Below are positions 25,869 to 33,296 of a DNA stretch of 57,187 bases, piece after piece. Position numbers and translations under genes: made by a program. Each line of letters opens with the position of its first letter. The first letter of the stretch is position 1. Source of the stretch: a bacterium (GTDB taxonomy: Bacteria > Zhuqueibacterota > QNDG01 > DSAB01); contig DSAB01000005.1 of the NCBI GenBank assembly GCA_011388275.1, forward strand, positions 1 to 57,187. The letters are read 5' to 3'. The notes beneath the pieces were generated by a model, which did not search any database, had not been told where the DNA came from, and worked only from the letters and a program-made list of their open reading frames with translations.

Positions 25869-27329
25869 TCAATCCCTTTGAAATGACTCCACCCGATTTC
25901 GGTGTGAATCAAATATATGAACGATCAAAGGCATCTGTCCGGGTAATGTATGGGTGGCGCATCCCAGGCAGGGATCATAAGCCCTGAAGGCCATTTCAAC
26001 CTGATTGAGCAGACCGTCGCTCACCTTGCCGTTCTTGATCAGTCCCATGGCGGCCTTTTTAACCGACATGTTGATGGGAGCATTGTTGTTGGTCGTGCCC
26101 ACGATCAGGTTCGCTTCCTGAATCATCCCGTTTTCATCTGTTTTGTAGTGATGATACAGTGTTCCGCGCGGCGCTTCGACCACACCGACTCCCTCTTTCG
26201 GAGTCTCTGTCGGAACCACGCGGTAATCGGGACCCGTGATGTCCGGATCTTCAGCCAGTTCCACCCATCGTTCGGCTGCGTAGAGCAGCTCGATGATTCG
26301 TGCCCAGTGGGTCGCCAGTGTCTGATGAACGGGTTTGCCTCCCAGTGTCTTGTACATGCGGTCGTGCTCTTCATTGGCCAGAGGCGTGGCCATGCCGTCG
26401 GAAGCGTTCAGCCTGGAAAGGGGAGTGGCCTTGTACACGCCGCTGTCCATTCCGTCCACAAATCCCTTCCACCCGACATTCTTCAGGAACGGAAACTTCA
26501 GATAGGACCAGGGTTCGACATGCTCTTCGATATGTTTGAGGTAATCTTTGGCCTCGAATTTGACGAACTCTTTGCCGTCAGGCCCCACGACCCGTATCCT
26601 GCCGTCATAAAAATTCACGTGATTGTTTTCGTCCACCAGTCCCATGTTGTAGGTCTGATGGGCAAACATATCACTGAGAATCAGATCCACGTAGCCCTGA
26701 TTCTTCAGGACGATGTCGTTGAACAGTTGAATAGTGAACTGACCGAACTCCACGGCCTCCTTGCCGTACTTGAGCACTTCTTCCTGCAGCTCTTTGCTCA
26801 ACCCCTTGCTCATGCCCCCGGGCACGGCGGCTACAGGGTGAACGGCCTTGCCGCCGATCTGCTTGATCAACTCATGACAGAATCCTCTTAAGTTAACCAC
26901 CTTGCCGCCGACCTCAACCCCGACTTTGTGAATAATGCCCAGAATGTTCCGCTGCTCCTTGGGCGCGTCCGGCCCCACCACGAAGTCCGGACCGGCCAGG
27001 GCATAAAAATGCGTGGTATGATCCGTCACATAGAAGATGGAATAGAGCAGCTCTCTGAGCAGTTTGGCGGTACGGGGTATTTCGACATTGTAAACCGCGT
27101 CACAGGCCTTGGCCGAAGCCATCAGATGCGCTTCGGGACAGACTCCGCAGATGCGCGGAGTGATACGGGGCATCTCTTCCACAGGCCTGCCCTGACAGAA
27201 CTTTTCAAATCCGCGCAGTTCCGGTACCTGCAGGTATGCATCGGCCACATTGCCCTGATCATCCAGGAATATTTCGATCTTGCCGTGCCCTTCAAGACGG
27301 GTAATCGGATCTATCGTGACTTTTTTCAT
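25869..27329 (-). CDS. mvhA: Group 3 [NiFe] hydrogenase large subunit (MvhA-like)
   Basis: A 486-residue large subunit with both nickel-binding motifs, RICGVCPEAH near residue 60 and DPCLGCATH near the end, followed by a roughly 25-residue peptide that must be cleaved during maturation. The N-terminus TIDPITRLEGHGKIE and overall length fit the cytoplasmic MvhA/HoxH branch rather than membrane-bound uptake enzymes. It overlaps the small-subunit stop (ATGA). With MvhG, MvhD and HdrABC it should form an electron-bifurcating H2-oxidising, or reversible, complex. Confidence 0.95.
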   Translation of the reverse strand: MKKVTIDPITRLEGHGKIEIFLDDQGNVADAYLQVPELRGFEKFCQGRPVEEMPRITPRICGVCPEAHLMASAKACDAVYNVEIPRTAKLLRELLYSIFYVTDHTTHFYALAGPDFVVGPDAPKEQRNILGIIHKVGVEVGGKVVNLRGFCHELIKQIGGKAVHPVAAVPGGMSKGLSKELQEEVLKYGKEAVEFGQFTIQLFNDIVLKNQGYVDLILSDMFAHQTYNMGLVDENNHVNFYDGRIRVVGPDGKEFVKFEAKDYLKHIEEHVEPWSYLKFPFLKNVGWKGFVDGMDSGVYKATPLSRLNASDGMATPLANEEHDRMYKTLGGKPVHQTLATHWARIIELLYAAERWVELAEDPDITGPDYRVVPTETPKEGVGVVEAPRGTLYHHYKTDENGMIQEANLIVGTTNNNAPINMSVKKAAMGLIKNGKVSDGLLNQVEMAFRAYDPCLGCATHTLPGQMPLIVHIFDSHRNRVESFQRD

Positions 27330-28291
27330 CGGACGCGTCTCCCTAAAAGTGAACTGGGTAAATTAAATCTATAAAAAGTTCCAACCGGATCCACCACCTG
27401 ATTCACGATCTTTTCGATCTCTTCGGGATCGTCGCTGTCAATGATGGAAGCAATGGCGCCGGCCAGTTTTCCGCCCATATCCTGAATTCCTTCAGCCGGT
27501 CCATAACAGCCCCGGCATCCCAGATTTACCGCGGGACACAGGGCGCCGCAACCCGCCTGGGTAGCCGGCCCGTTGCAGATAATACCCTGTTCCAAAAGAC
27601 ATTTCTCCGGATCCAGAGTTTTTGGATCCACCAGATGGGGCCGGAAGAACTGCTTGACTCTTTTCTCATCCTTGGTTCGTTCACACTCATCGCAAACCGT
27701 TTTGGCGTTGATACCCACAAGCGATCCCTTTTCCGGAAGGGCTCCTGACAAAACAGCCTGAATGACTGCCCAGATCTGCTCGGCAACCGGAGGACAGCCC
27801 GGCATTCGGTAATCCACATCCACCACCTGGGGAAGCGTGCGGACATATTCGAACATGGCTGGTATGGTCAGCTCCCCGGCTTTGACTTTTGTTTTGGGTT
27901 GGGGGGTAACCTTCCGGGGATTGCCCACTGACGGAGAATCGTGATAGACATACTTGATGATCTCATCACGATGGGTTAAATTGGCCAGCCCGGGTATGCA
28001 CCCTTCGCTGGCACAGGATCCGTAAGCCACCAGAACTTTGGACTTTTTTCTCAGCAGGTTCGCCATATGAAGGTTTTCTTCATTTCGGATGACACCATTG
28101 AATAAACAGACATCGATCTCCTTGTCCGACATGGCTTCCACATCCTGATATTTGGTATCCATCAGACAGGGACAGAAGACCAGATCCACGGCCTTGTCCA
28201 CGTCCAGGATTTTCTCCCGAATATCCAGGAAAGCGATTTCACACCCGCCACAGCTTCCTGCCCAGTAAATTGCAAATTTCGGTTTTGCCAT
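27326..28291 (-). CDS. mvhG: Group 3 [NiFe] hydrogenase small subunit (MvhG-like)
   Basis: A 321-residue protein beginning FAIYWAGSCGGCE (Cys14, Cys17), with AYGSCASEGCIPG and MPGCPP for the proximal [4Fe-4S] cluster. More cysteines follow in a C-terminal segment (ICNGPATQAGCG, CPAVNLGCRGCYGP) that would bind the medial and distal clusters. No Tat signal is present, so the enzyme is cytoplasmic. The ATG at 28291 has AAGGAGA about 7 nt upstream. It is the first clear gene of the 28-kb minus-strand array. Confidence 0.94.
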   Translation of the reverse strand: MAKPKFAIYWAGSCGGCEIAFLDIREKILDVDKAVDLVFCPCLMDTKYQDVEAMSDKEIDVCLFNGVIRNEENLHMANLLRKKSKVLVAYGSCASEGCIPGLANLTHRDEIIKYVYHDSPSVGNPRKVTPQPKTKVKAGELTIPAMFEYVRTLPQVVDVDYRMPGCPPVAEQIWAVIQAVLSGALPEKGSLVGINAKTVCDECERTKDEKRVKQFFRPHLVDPKTLDPEKCLLEQGIICNGPATQAGCGALCPAVNLGCRGCYGPAEGIQDMGGKLAGAIASIIDSDDPEEIEKIVNQVVDPVGTFYRFNLPSSLLGRRVR

Positions 28292-28323
28292 GGACTTGTC
28301 TCCTTCCCTATATCGTGCCTGAG

Positions 28324-28422
28324 TCAACTAAACAGTAAAAACGCCCGGGGAGGAATCAACTCCCTGCGGGCGTTCGGTTTCTCAATCTTTGGTTCGAAGC
28401 TGATGATACCCTGCTTTTCCAT
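28324..28422 (-). CDS. Possible 32-residue leader peptide upstream of mvhG
   Basis: A short reading frame (MEKQGIIS... ending AFLLFS) has a GGAG site 8 nt before its ATG and overlaps the leader hairpin at 28340-28374. It ends 32 nt before the mvhG start. Placement over a terminator-like hairpin is what a translation-coupled attenuator would need. There is no run of one amino-acid codon and no homologue I recognise, so this may be chance. Confidence 0.25.
   Translation of the reverse strand: MEKQGIISFEPKIEKPNARRELIPPRAFLLFS
28340..28374 (-). terminator. Leader hairpin with U-tract (attenuator candidate) before mvhG
   Basis: AACGCCCG (28340-28347) pairs perfectly with CGGGCGTT (28367-28374). 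A further five pairs form inside (GGGAG with CTCCC) with a 2-nt bulge and a 7-nt loop. Read on the minus strand the stem is followed by TTTTT, giving an intrinsic-terminator shape that stops about 50 nt before the mvhG ATG. No gene lies upstream on this strand, so it sits in the leader of the operon rather than at a gene end. Confidence 0.6.
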
Positions 28423-28497
28423 CGGATCGGCTCCATTTTCCGGCCGGATGCTGAACCGGATTCCGGCCTTTTGAAAATGATCCAGTTATCTGTATAC

Positions 28498-28525
28498 ACT
28501 GATATTATTTCAAACCATTATCAGT
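28498..28525. promoter_or_regulatory. 28-bp dyad ACTGATA-N14-TATCAGT, candidate operator
   Basis: Two perfect 7-bp inverted half-sites are separated by 14 bp in the divergent intergenic region. The total span (28 bp, half-sites about two helical turns apart) equals the geometry of NikR operators, although the half-site sequence is not the Escherichia coli one. LysR-type or other dimeric regulators could also use it. It is upstream of both divergent transcription units. Confidence 0.4.
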
Positions 28526-28742
28526 TTTTCTAATATAGCGAACGTTCTTGCAATACAATGTTTCTATTCGTCTTCCATCCATTTGTTATTATAATACTTA
28601 AACAAGCTCATTTCGGGAAAGGCCCACCCTGTTTCACACACCTGGATTCAACATAGATATTTCACCACCATAAGTCAAGTAAAAAATATTTATACATATT
28701 ATAACATTCTCTTATATTATTTTTTCAGGGCTGTTTTTTTGC

Positions 28743-28777
28743 TTGACATAGAAGCAAACATAAATTATTTTTATAAT
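28743..28777 (+). promoter_or_regulatory. Promoter candidate for the LysR-type regulator
   Basis: TTGACA at 28743-28748 is followed after 17 bp by TATTTT (28766-28771), with a perfect TATAAT at 28772-28777 just beyond (23-bp spacing, too long by itself). The gene starts at 28833. A sigma70-type promoter using the first -10 is plausible; exact use is not certain. Confidence 0.45.
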
Positions 28778-28832
28778 AGACTGTCTTCACAAAAATGATA
28801 CTAAACCTGCACTTCTTCAGGGAGCCGAAACC

Positions 28833-29726
28833 ATGGAAATACAGCAACTCAAGGGATTCTACTACAGCACCAAACTGGGCAGTCTGACCAGAGCCGCCGA
28901 AAAACTCTCGGTTACCCAGTCAGCCGTCAGCCAGCAGATCAAATCGCTCGAATCCGAATTGGGAATTCAACTATTCAATCGATTCGGGCCGAAAAAAGAA
29001 TTGACTCCGGACGGCAAATTGTTTTTCGAATTGATCAGTCCCATCATTCAGGAGCTGGACTCGCTGAAATCGACTTTCGAGGACATGAAAGGAAATGAAA
29101 AGGGACTGCTGACCATCGCGGCAACAACATTCATGATTATGAATCTGCTCCCTCCCGTAATAAAACAGTATACGGAGAAATATCCCAACGTGCAGCTGGA
29201 AATCATGGAAAGACGCTGGAACGAAATTGTCCGCCTGGCCCATGTCGGCGAAATCGATTTTGGTCTTACCCCTGTGACCAAAATTTCCAGCAATCTGAAT
29301 TTTTTACTGCTCGAACCGATCGACCGGGTGTTGATCACCAGTATCGGACATCCTCTTTCTCGAAAGACCCATGTCACGCTTGAAGATATCGTTAAATATC
29401 CCATGATCACCTATGAACGGGGCCTGGTCACCCGGGGAGAGTTTGACCGGGTGATGCGGGAACACGGCCTTCAATCGAATATAATCATGGAGGCGACCAA
29501 CGCGGAAACCATCAAGCGGTATGTGGAGATGGGTATCGGCATTTCCATTATACCGAAAATGGCTCTGTTTCCGACAAAGACCACCCGTCTGGAGGTGATT
29601 TCCATCAATCGCTATTTTGGGAAAAGCCAGTACGGCGTCTTGCTGAGGAAGGGAAAACATATTACACGCTGGTCCAGACACTTTCTCGAGCTGCTCATTC
29701 CGGACCTGACAGAAAGGCTGAAATAA
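28833..29726 (+). CDS. LysR-type transcriptional regulator
   Basis: A 297-residue protein with an N-terminal winged helix-turn-helix (LGSLTRAAEKLSVTQSAVSQQIKSLESELG, residues about 15-45) and a LysR substrate-binding domain. The form is close to the CysB/Cbl-like subgroup (SLTRAAEKL, long effector domain, IGISIIPKMA near residue 230). The ATG has GGGAG 8 nt upstream. It is transcribed away from the hydrogenase-Hdr array and is the obvious candidate regulator of it. It converges with the LarA-family gene, with only 4 bp between stop codons and no terminator visible. The effector is unknown. Confidence 0.92.
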   Translation: MEIQQLKGFYYSTKLGSLTRAAEKLSVTQSAVSQQIKSLESELGIQLFNRFGPKKELTPDGKLFFELISPIIQELDSLKSTFEDMKGNEKGLLTIAATTFMIMNLLPPVIKQYTEKYPNVQLEIMERRWNEIVRLAHVGEIDFGLTPVTKISSNLNFLLLEPIDRVLITSIGHPLSRKTHVTLEDIVKYPMITYERGLVTRGEFDRVMREHGLQSNIIMEATNAETIKRYVEMGIGISIIPKMALFPTKTTRLEVISINRYFGKSQYGVLLRKGKHITRWSRHFLELLIPDLTERLK

Positions 29727-29730
29727 GCGG

Positions 29731-31107
29731 TCAGCGGCTCTCCATCAGCGATTCAACAACCGGCTGAATATCAGACAGCTTCATCGAATCCTCATATTCA
29801 AACACGCCGCGGTTGGAAAGCCACGAACGGGTATAGATCAGCTTCTTGGAACGCAAAACCAACCGCTCCCGCACGCGGGGTACGGTCATGCTGGCCGCCA
29901 TCATGAATAGAATTTTTTCCCGTCCCTTTTGGGATACGGCTTCATCCAGAGCCTGCTGCACGTTTCGAAAAGGACGAATGAATATGGATCGCATGAGATC
30001 CGGATCGATGGAAGTAACCGCCCAGATTTCCGCCCACCGGAAAATTTCAGCCATTTTGGCGGCCTTGTGATAACCCAGCACATACTTTCTTTCAATGGTG
30101 TCCAGCGCGTCCTGAGGATCCCGTGCCTCTGACAGCAGTTTTACGAACGTATCATGTCCGACACCGCTCTTGCATTTGGACACCAAAATGAGAATGCCGT
30201 TGGGGTTCAGTGCCAGCTTGGCGTTGTCAATGGCTTTTTGGGACTGATACAGATCCACATCCATGGGATGCGGCGCCACGGCCACAATGATATCCGCTTT
30301 TTCTCTGATCTCCACGGAAAACACCTCGTGCGACCTGTCAATAGCCGCCTGAAGAGATTCCGAAATATCTCCCGCCGTGACCGCGTAAATGCAGTCATCG
30401 CGGTCCAGGACGGTCATAATGGAGAAAATCTCTTTATCCTTGATGACCCGAATGGCGTCTTCCATGTCTTCATGAACGGGATTCCCCTCCAGTTTCATCG
30501 CCTGGGCGCTCATCTTCAAGGCCAGCTTGTGATTCTGCTCGATGGTCTGGTACGAGGCGATTCCCGGAAGAAAGGCCTTTCGGCCTCCGGTATAACCCGC
30601 GAAATAATGGGGTTCGACCGAACCGATGATGAGAATTTTATGAGCCTCCACGCCGAGACGGTTGACCTGCATGACCGTGCCGTTTTTGGAGACACCCAGA
30701 TCGACCATATCCTCGCTCTTTTTGGAATCGTGCACAAAAATCCGGTCGCGATATCGATTCAGATGACGGCCGAAAATCTGCCGCATCTCCTCGTCTGTCG
30801 GGGCCCGGTGGCAGCCGGTAGCAATAATAAATTTGACGTTTACGGCATCCAGGGCCTGATGGATTTCATCGAGCACCCTCGCCGTGGGCGTGGGCCGTGT
30901 TCCGTCATTGACGATAACCAGCACATCCCGGGCATTTTGAAGAAATTTCTCGAAAGACGGGGAACCAACGGGGTTTTCGAGAGCCTGTCTCAGGGTCAGG
31001 CTCTCATCCTGAATCTCGACCTCGTTTGGATAGACCATCTCGCCGAAATTCTCTTCGTTGATAAAAACATCAACCGTTTCGCGTCCATAAGGAATCTCAA
31101 TACGCAT
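29731..31107 (-). CDS. LarA-family nickel-dependent lactate racemase-like protein
   Basis: A 458-residue protein of the LarA family: NDGTRPTPT, ATGCHRAPTDEE (His in the HxxxTxEE motif), and EPHYFAGYTGGRKAFLPG, which contains the conserved His and the Lys that binds the nickel-pincer nucleotide in LarA. LarA interconverts D- and L-lactate; relatives act on other 2-hydroxy acids. The cofactor genes larB, larC and larE are not in the window. The ATG has GAGGAA upstream. Its partner could be the GlcD-type dehydrogenase at 7.3 kb. It is separated from the malate dehydrogenases upstream by 140 bp with a weak T-rich end signal near 31195. Confidence 0.85.
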   Translation of the reverse strand: MRIEIPYGRETVDVFINEENFGEMVYPNEVEIQDESLTLRQALENPVGSPSFEKFLQNARDVLVIVNDGTRPTPTARVLDEIHQALDAVNVKFIIATGCHRAPTDEEMRQIFGRHLNRYRDRIFVHDSKKSEDMVDLGVSKNGTVMQVNRLGVEAHKILIIGSVEPHYFAGYTGGRKAFLPGIASYQTIEQNHKLALKMSAQAMKLEGNPVHEDMEDAIRVIKDKEIFSIMTVLDRDDCIYAVTAGDISESLQAAIDRSHEVFSVEIREKADIIVAVAPHPMDVDLYQSQKAIDNAKLALNPNGILILVSKCKSGVGHDTFVKLLSEARDPQDALDTIERKYVLGYHKAAKMAEIFRWAEIWAVTSIDPDLMRSIFIRPFRNVQQALDEAVSQKGREKILFMMAASMTVPRVRERLVLRSKKLIYTRSWLSNRGVFEYEDSMKLSDIQPVVESLMESR

Positions 31108-31247
31108 GCGGGGTTCCTCGCAGTAGGATGGGTCAATACTGAAACAGGCTGCGGTGGCTCATCATCATAAATAGTACCGGACAAATTTTAAAGTAAAAAA
31201 AGCATGATGCATGAAACACGGGAAAGGATACGACTTTCGCCCTGCCA

Positions 31248-32183
31248 TCAGATCAGCCTCATCTCTTCCAGCTTCTCGATAATCCCTTTCACCGCCGACG
31301 CGGAGGCGATCAGCGCTTCGCTCTCTTCTTTGGACAGGGTCAGTTCGATAATCTCCTCCACTCCGTTCTTCCCCAGCTTGACAGGAACGCCGACAAAAAG
31401 GCCTTCGATCCCGTACTGGCCCCGAAGATAGGCGGAACAGGGCAGTATACGCATCTTGTCGCGGACAATACACTCCACCATTTCGGTCACAGCCGCGGCC
31501 GGCGCCCAATAAGCGCTGCCTGTCTTGAGATAGCTGACAATTTCCGCTCCGCCTTTGCGGGTTCTTTCCACGAGCTGTTCAATCGTGTCTTTTGAAAGCA
31601 GTTCCGTAATGGGTACTCCGTTCACCGTCGCATACCGGGGCAAAGGCACCATGGAATCCCCGTGCCCCCCCAGAACCAGAGCCGTCGTATCTCCCACATA
31701 AACATTCAGCTCCCGGGCCAGAAAGTAGCGAAACCGGGTGGAATCGAGTACACCGGCCATTCCCACGACCCGTTTCAGGGCAAAACCCGTCACTTTCAGC
31801 GCCACATACGCCATGACGTCCAAAGGATTGGATACCATAACCAGAACCGCGTTGGGTGCGTAACGGGCGATCTCGGCCGAGACGGCGCTGATGATCTTGG
31901 CATTGATCTGCAGCAGATCGTCCCTGGACATGCCGGGCGTCCTTGCCTTGCCCGCGGTCACAACCACCACATCCGAATCTTTCATCAACGAAAAATCCTC
32001 GGCACCGACAATTTGTGTGTCGTAATGCCGAAGAGGAGCGGCCTGAATGGAATCCAGCGCCCTGCCGTGAGCCAGACCATCCATGATGTCCACAAGCACC
32101 ACATCGGCGATCCGTTTTTCCGCGATATAGAGAGCTGTTGTGGCTCCCACATTGCCGCTGCCGACTACCGTCACTTTCGCCAT
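31248..32183 (-). CDS. mdh: Malate dehydrogenase (LDH-like class), canonical copy
   Basis: A 311-residue protein with the NAD-binding [12 protein letters not shown], the substrate loop [12 protein letters not shown] carrying both malate-binding Arg residues, SNPLD, the catalytic Asp/Arg in VLDSTRFR and the catalytic His in [10 protein letters not shown]. Length and motifs are those of prokaryotic malate dehydrogenases. It interconverts malate and oxaloacetate with NAD(P). The start lies 2 nt after the stop of the second copy; the two genes are a tandem duplication. Confidence 0.95.
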   Translation of the reverse strand: MAKVTVVGSGNVGATTALYIAEKRIADVVLVDIMDGLAHGRALDSIQAAPLRHYDTQIVGAEDFSLMKDSDVVVVTAGKARTPGMSRDDLLQINAKIISAVSAEIARYAPNAVLVMVSNPLDVMAYVALKVTGFALKRVVGMAGVLDSTRFRYFLARELNVYVGDTTALVLGGHGDSMVPLPRYATVNGVPITELLSKDTIEQLVERTRKGGAEIVSYLKTGSAYWAPAAAVTEMVECIVRDKMRILPCSAYLRGQYGIEGLFVGVPVKLGKNGVEEIIELTLSKEESEALIASASAVKGIIEKLEEMRLI

Positions 32184-32185
32184 GA

Positions 32186-33130
32186 TCAGCCCTCCTCTTT
32201 GCTCTTTTCAAGACCCAGTGACTGCACCGTGTTCCTGACGACCGCAGCCGATTTATCGAGACTTTCCCTCTCGGACAGCGTGAGATCCAGCTCAATGACT
32301 TTTTCGACCCCGTTCTTTCCCAGCATGACCGGCACGCCCAGACAAATATCTTTCTGCCCGTATTCTCCGTTCAGATAGACCGGACCGCACACAATCCGCC
32401 GGACGTCCCGTATTACCGCCTCCACAATTTCAGAAACCGCGGCTCCGAGAGCGTTGCAGGCGCTTCCGGTTTTCAACGCCTGGACGATTTCGGTGCCTGC
32501 TTTGCGTGTTCTTCCAACCAGCCTCTCCACCTTGTCCGGCGGTAAAAGTTCGGTGATCGGGATGCCCTCGACACGCGCGTATCGGGGAAGTATCACCATA
32601 TAATCGTGATGTCCTCCCAGAACAATAGCCGTGGTATCGACCGATGAGACATCCATCTCCTCCGCAATAAACTGCCGAAGTCGCGTTGAATCCAGCACTC
32701 CGGAAACACCCATCACCTTCCGGCGGTTGAACCCGCCCTTCTTTATGAAATAATAAACAAGCGTATCCACCGGTTCGGTCAGAACAACCAAAAACGCCTT
32801 GGGTGCGTATTTCCTGATTTGGGTGATAATGCCGTCGACCACCTCGATATTTTTTTCCAGAAGGTCAAGACGCATCATTTCCGGCTTGCGGACGACACCG
32901 GCAGCCACGACGATCACATCGGATCCCTCCATGTCCCTGAATTCATCCGATCCGTCCACATGCACATCGTAGGAACGGATCGGAGCGGCCTCCATCAAAT
33001 CCAGCGCCTTGCCCTTGGCCCTGCCTTTCTCAATATCGATCATCAGGATGTTGGCGACCCGCTTCTCGGCCAGATAAAAGGCGGCGGCTGTGCCGACACT
33101 CCCGGCCCCGATAATAGTGATTTTTTTCAC
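32186..33130 (-). CDS. Malate dehydrogenase paralogue with altered active-site positions
   Basis: A 314-residue tandem paralogue. It keeps [12 protein letters not shown], the two substrate Arg residues ([12 protein letters not shown]), LDSTRLR and the catalytic His, but two nearly invariant places differ: SNPLD is TEPVD (Asn to Glu) and HGDSM is HHDYM. Activity may be changed, or the protein may act as a regulatory partner of the copy next to it. GTG at 33130 is preferred, with GGAAGGAG before it, over a GTG 27 nt further upstream that would read through that ribosome site. Confidence 0.85.
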   Translation of the reverse strand: MKKITIIGAGSVGTAAAFYLAEKRVANILMIDIEKGRAKGKALDLMEAAPIRSYDVHVDGSDEFRDMEGSDVIVVAAGVVRKPEMMRLDLLEKNIEVVDGIITQIRKYAPKAFLVVLTEPVDTLVYYFIKKGGFNRRKVMGVSGVLDSTRLRQFIAEEMDVSSVDTTAIVLGGHHDYMVILPRYARVEGIPITELLPPDKVERLVGRTRKAGTEIVQALKTGSACNALGAAVSEIVEAVIRDVRRIVCGPVYLNGEYGQKDICLGVPVMLGKNGVEKVIELDLTLSERESLDKSAAVVRNTVQSLGLEKSKEEG

Positions 33131-33228
33131 AGCCTTTCTCCTTCCTGGTTTGGACACCCGTCAGGACTGATTTGTGTGTTTATTACAAAATTTTTTCGGC
33201 AAAAGCAAGGACATTTATCGCCCAAATA

Positions 33229-33256
33229 AAAAGGGCCGGTCTTCAGGAGACCGGCC
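33229..33256 (-). terminator. Intrinsic terminator after malic enzyme
   Basis: A perfect 9-bp stem (33234-33242 with 33248-33256) has a 5-nt loop. On the minus strand CTTTTTATTT follows directly. It lies 41-63 nt after the malic enzyme stop and before the malate dehydrogenase pair, so it separates the two transcription units. Confidence 0.85.
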
Positions 33257-33296
33257 ACCCGAAAAATTCGAATGAATATTCGCGTTGACAGGGCCA

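Larger units (their letters stand above)
28328..28832. other. Divergent control region between mvhG and the LysR-type gene
   Basis: This 505-bp stretch has no convincing protein gene apart from the possible leader peptide. The half nearest mvhG is GC-balanced and holds the leader hairpin. The half nearest the regulator (about 28480-28800) is strongly AT-rich, with several TATAAT-like blocks on both strands. It contains the dyad at 28498-28525 and a TTGACA promoter candidate for the regulator. The minus-strand promoter of the large array must lie here, but I could not pick one convincing -35/-10 pair for it. Confidence 0.6.

Noticed and set aside
28380-28400. GGTTCGAAGC as a tRNA T-loop
   Set aside because: No acceptor, D or anticodon arms can be drawn around it on either strand.
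28743-28777. TTGACA paired with the perfect TATAAT at 28772
   Set aside because: The spacer is 23 bp, too long for a sigma70 promoter; the TATTTT at 17 bp spacing was used instead.
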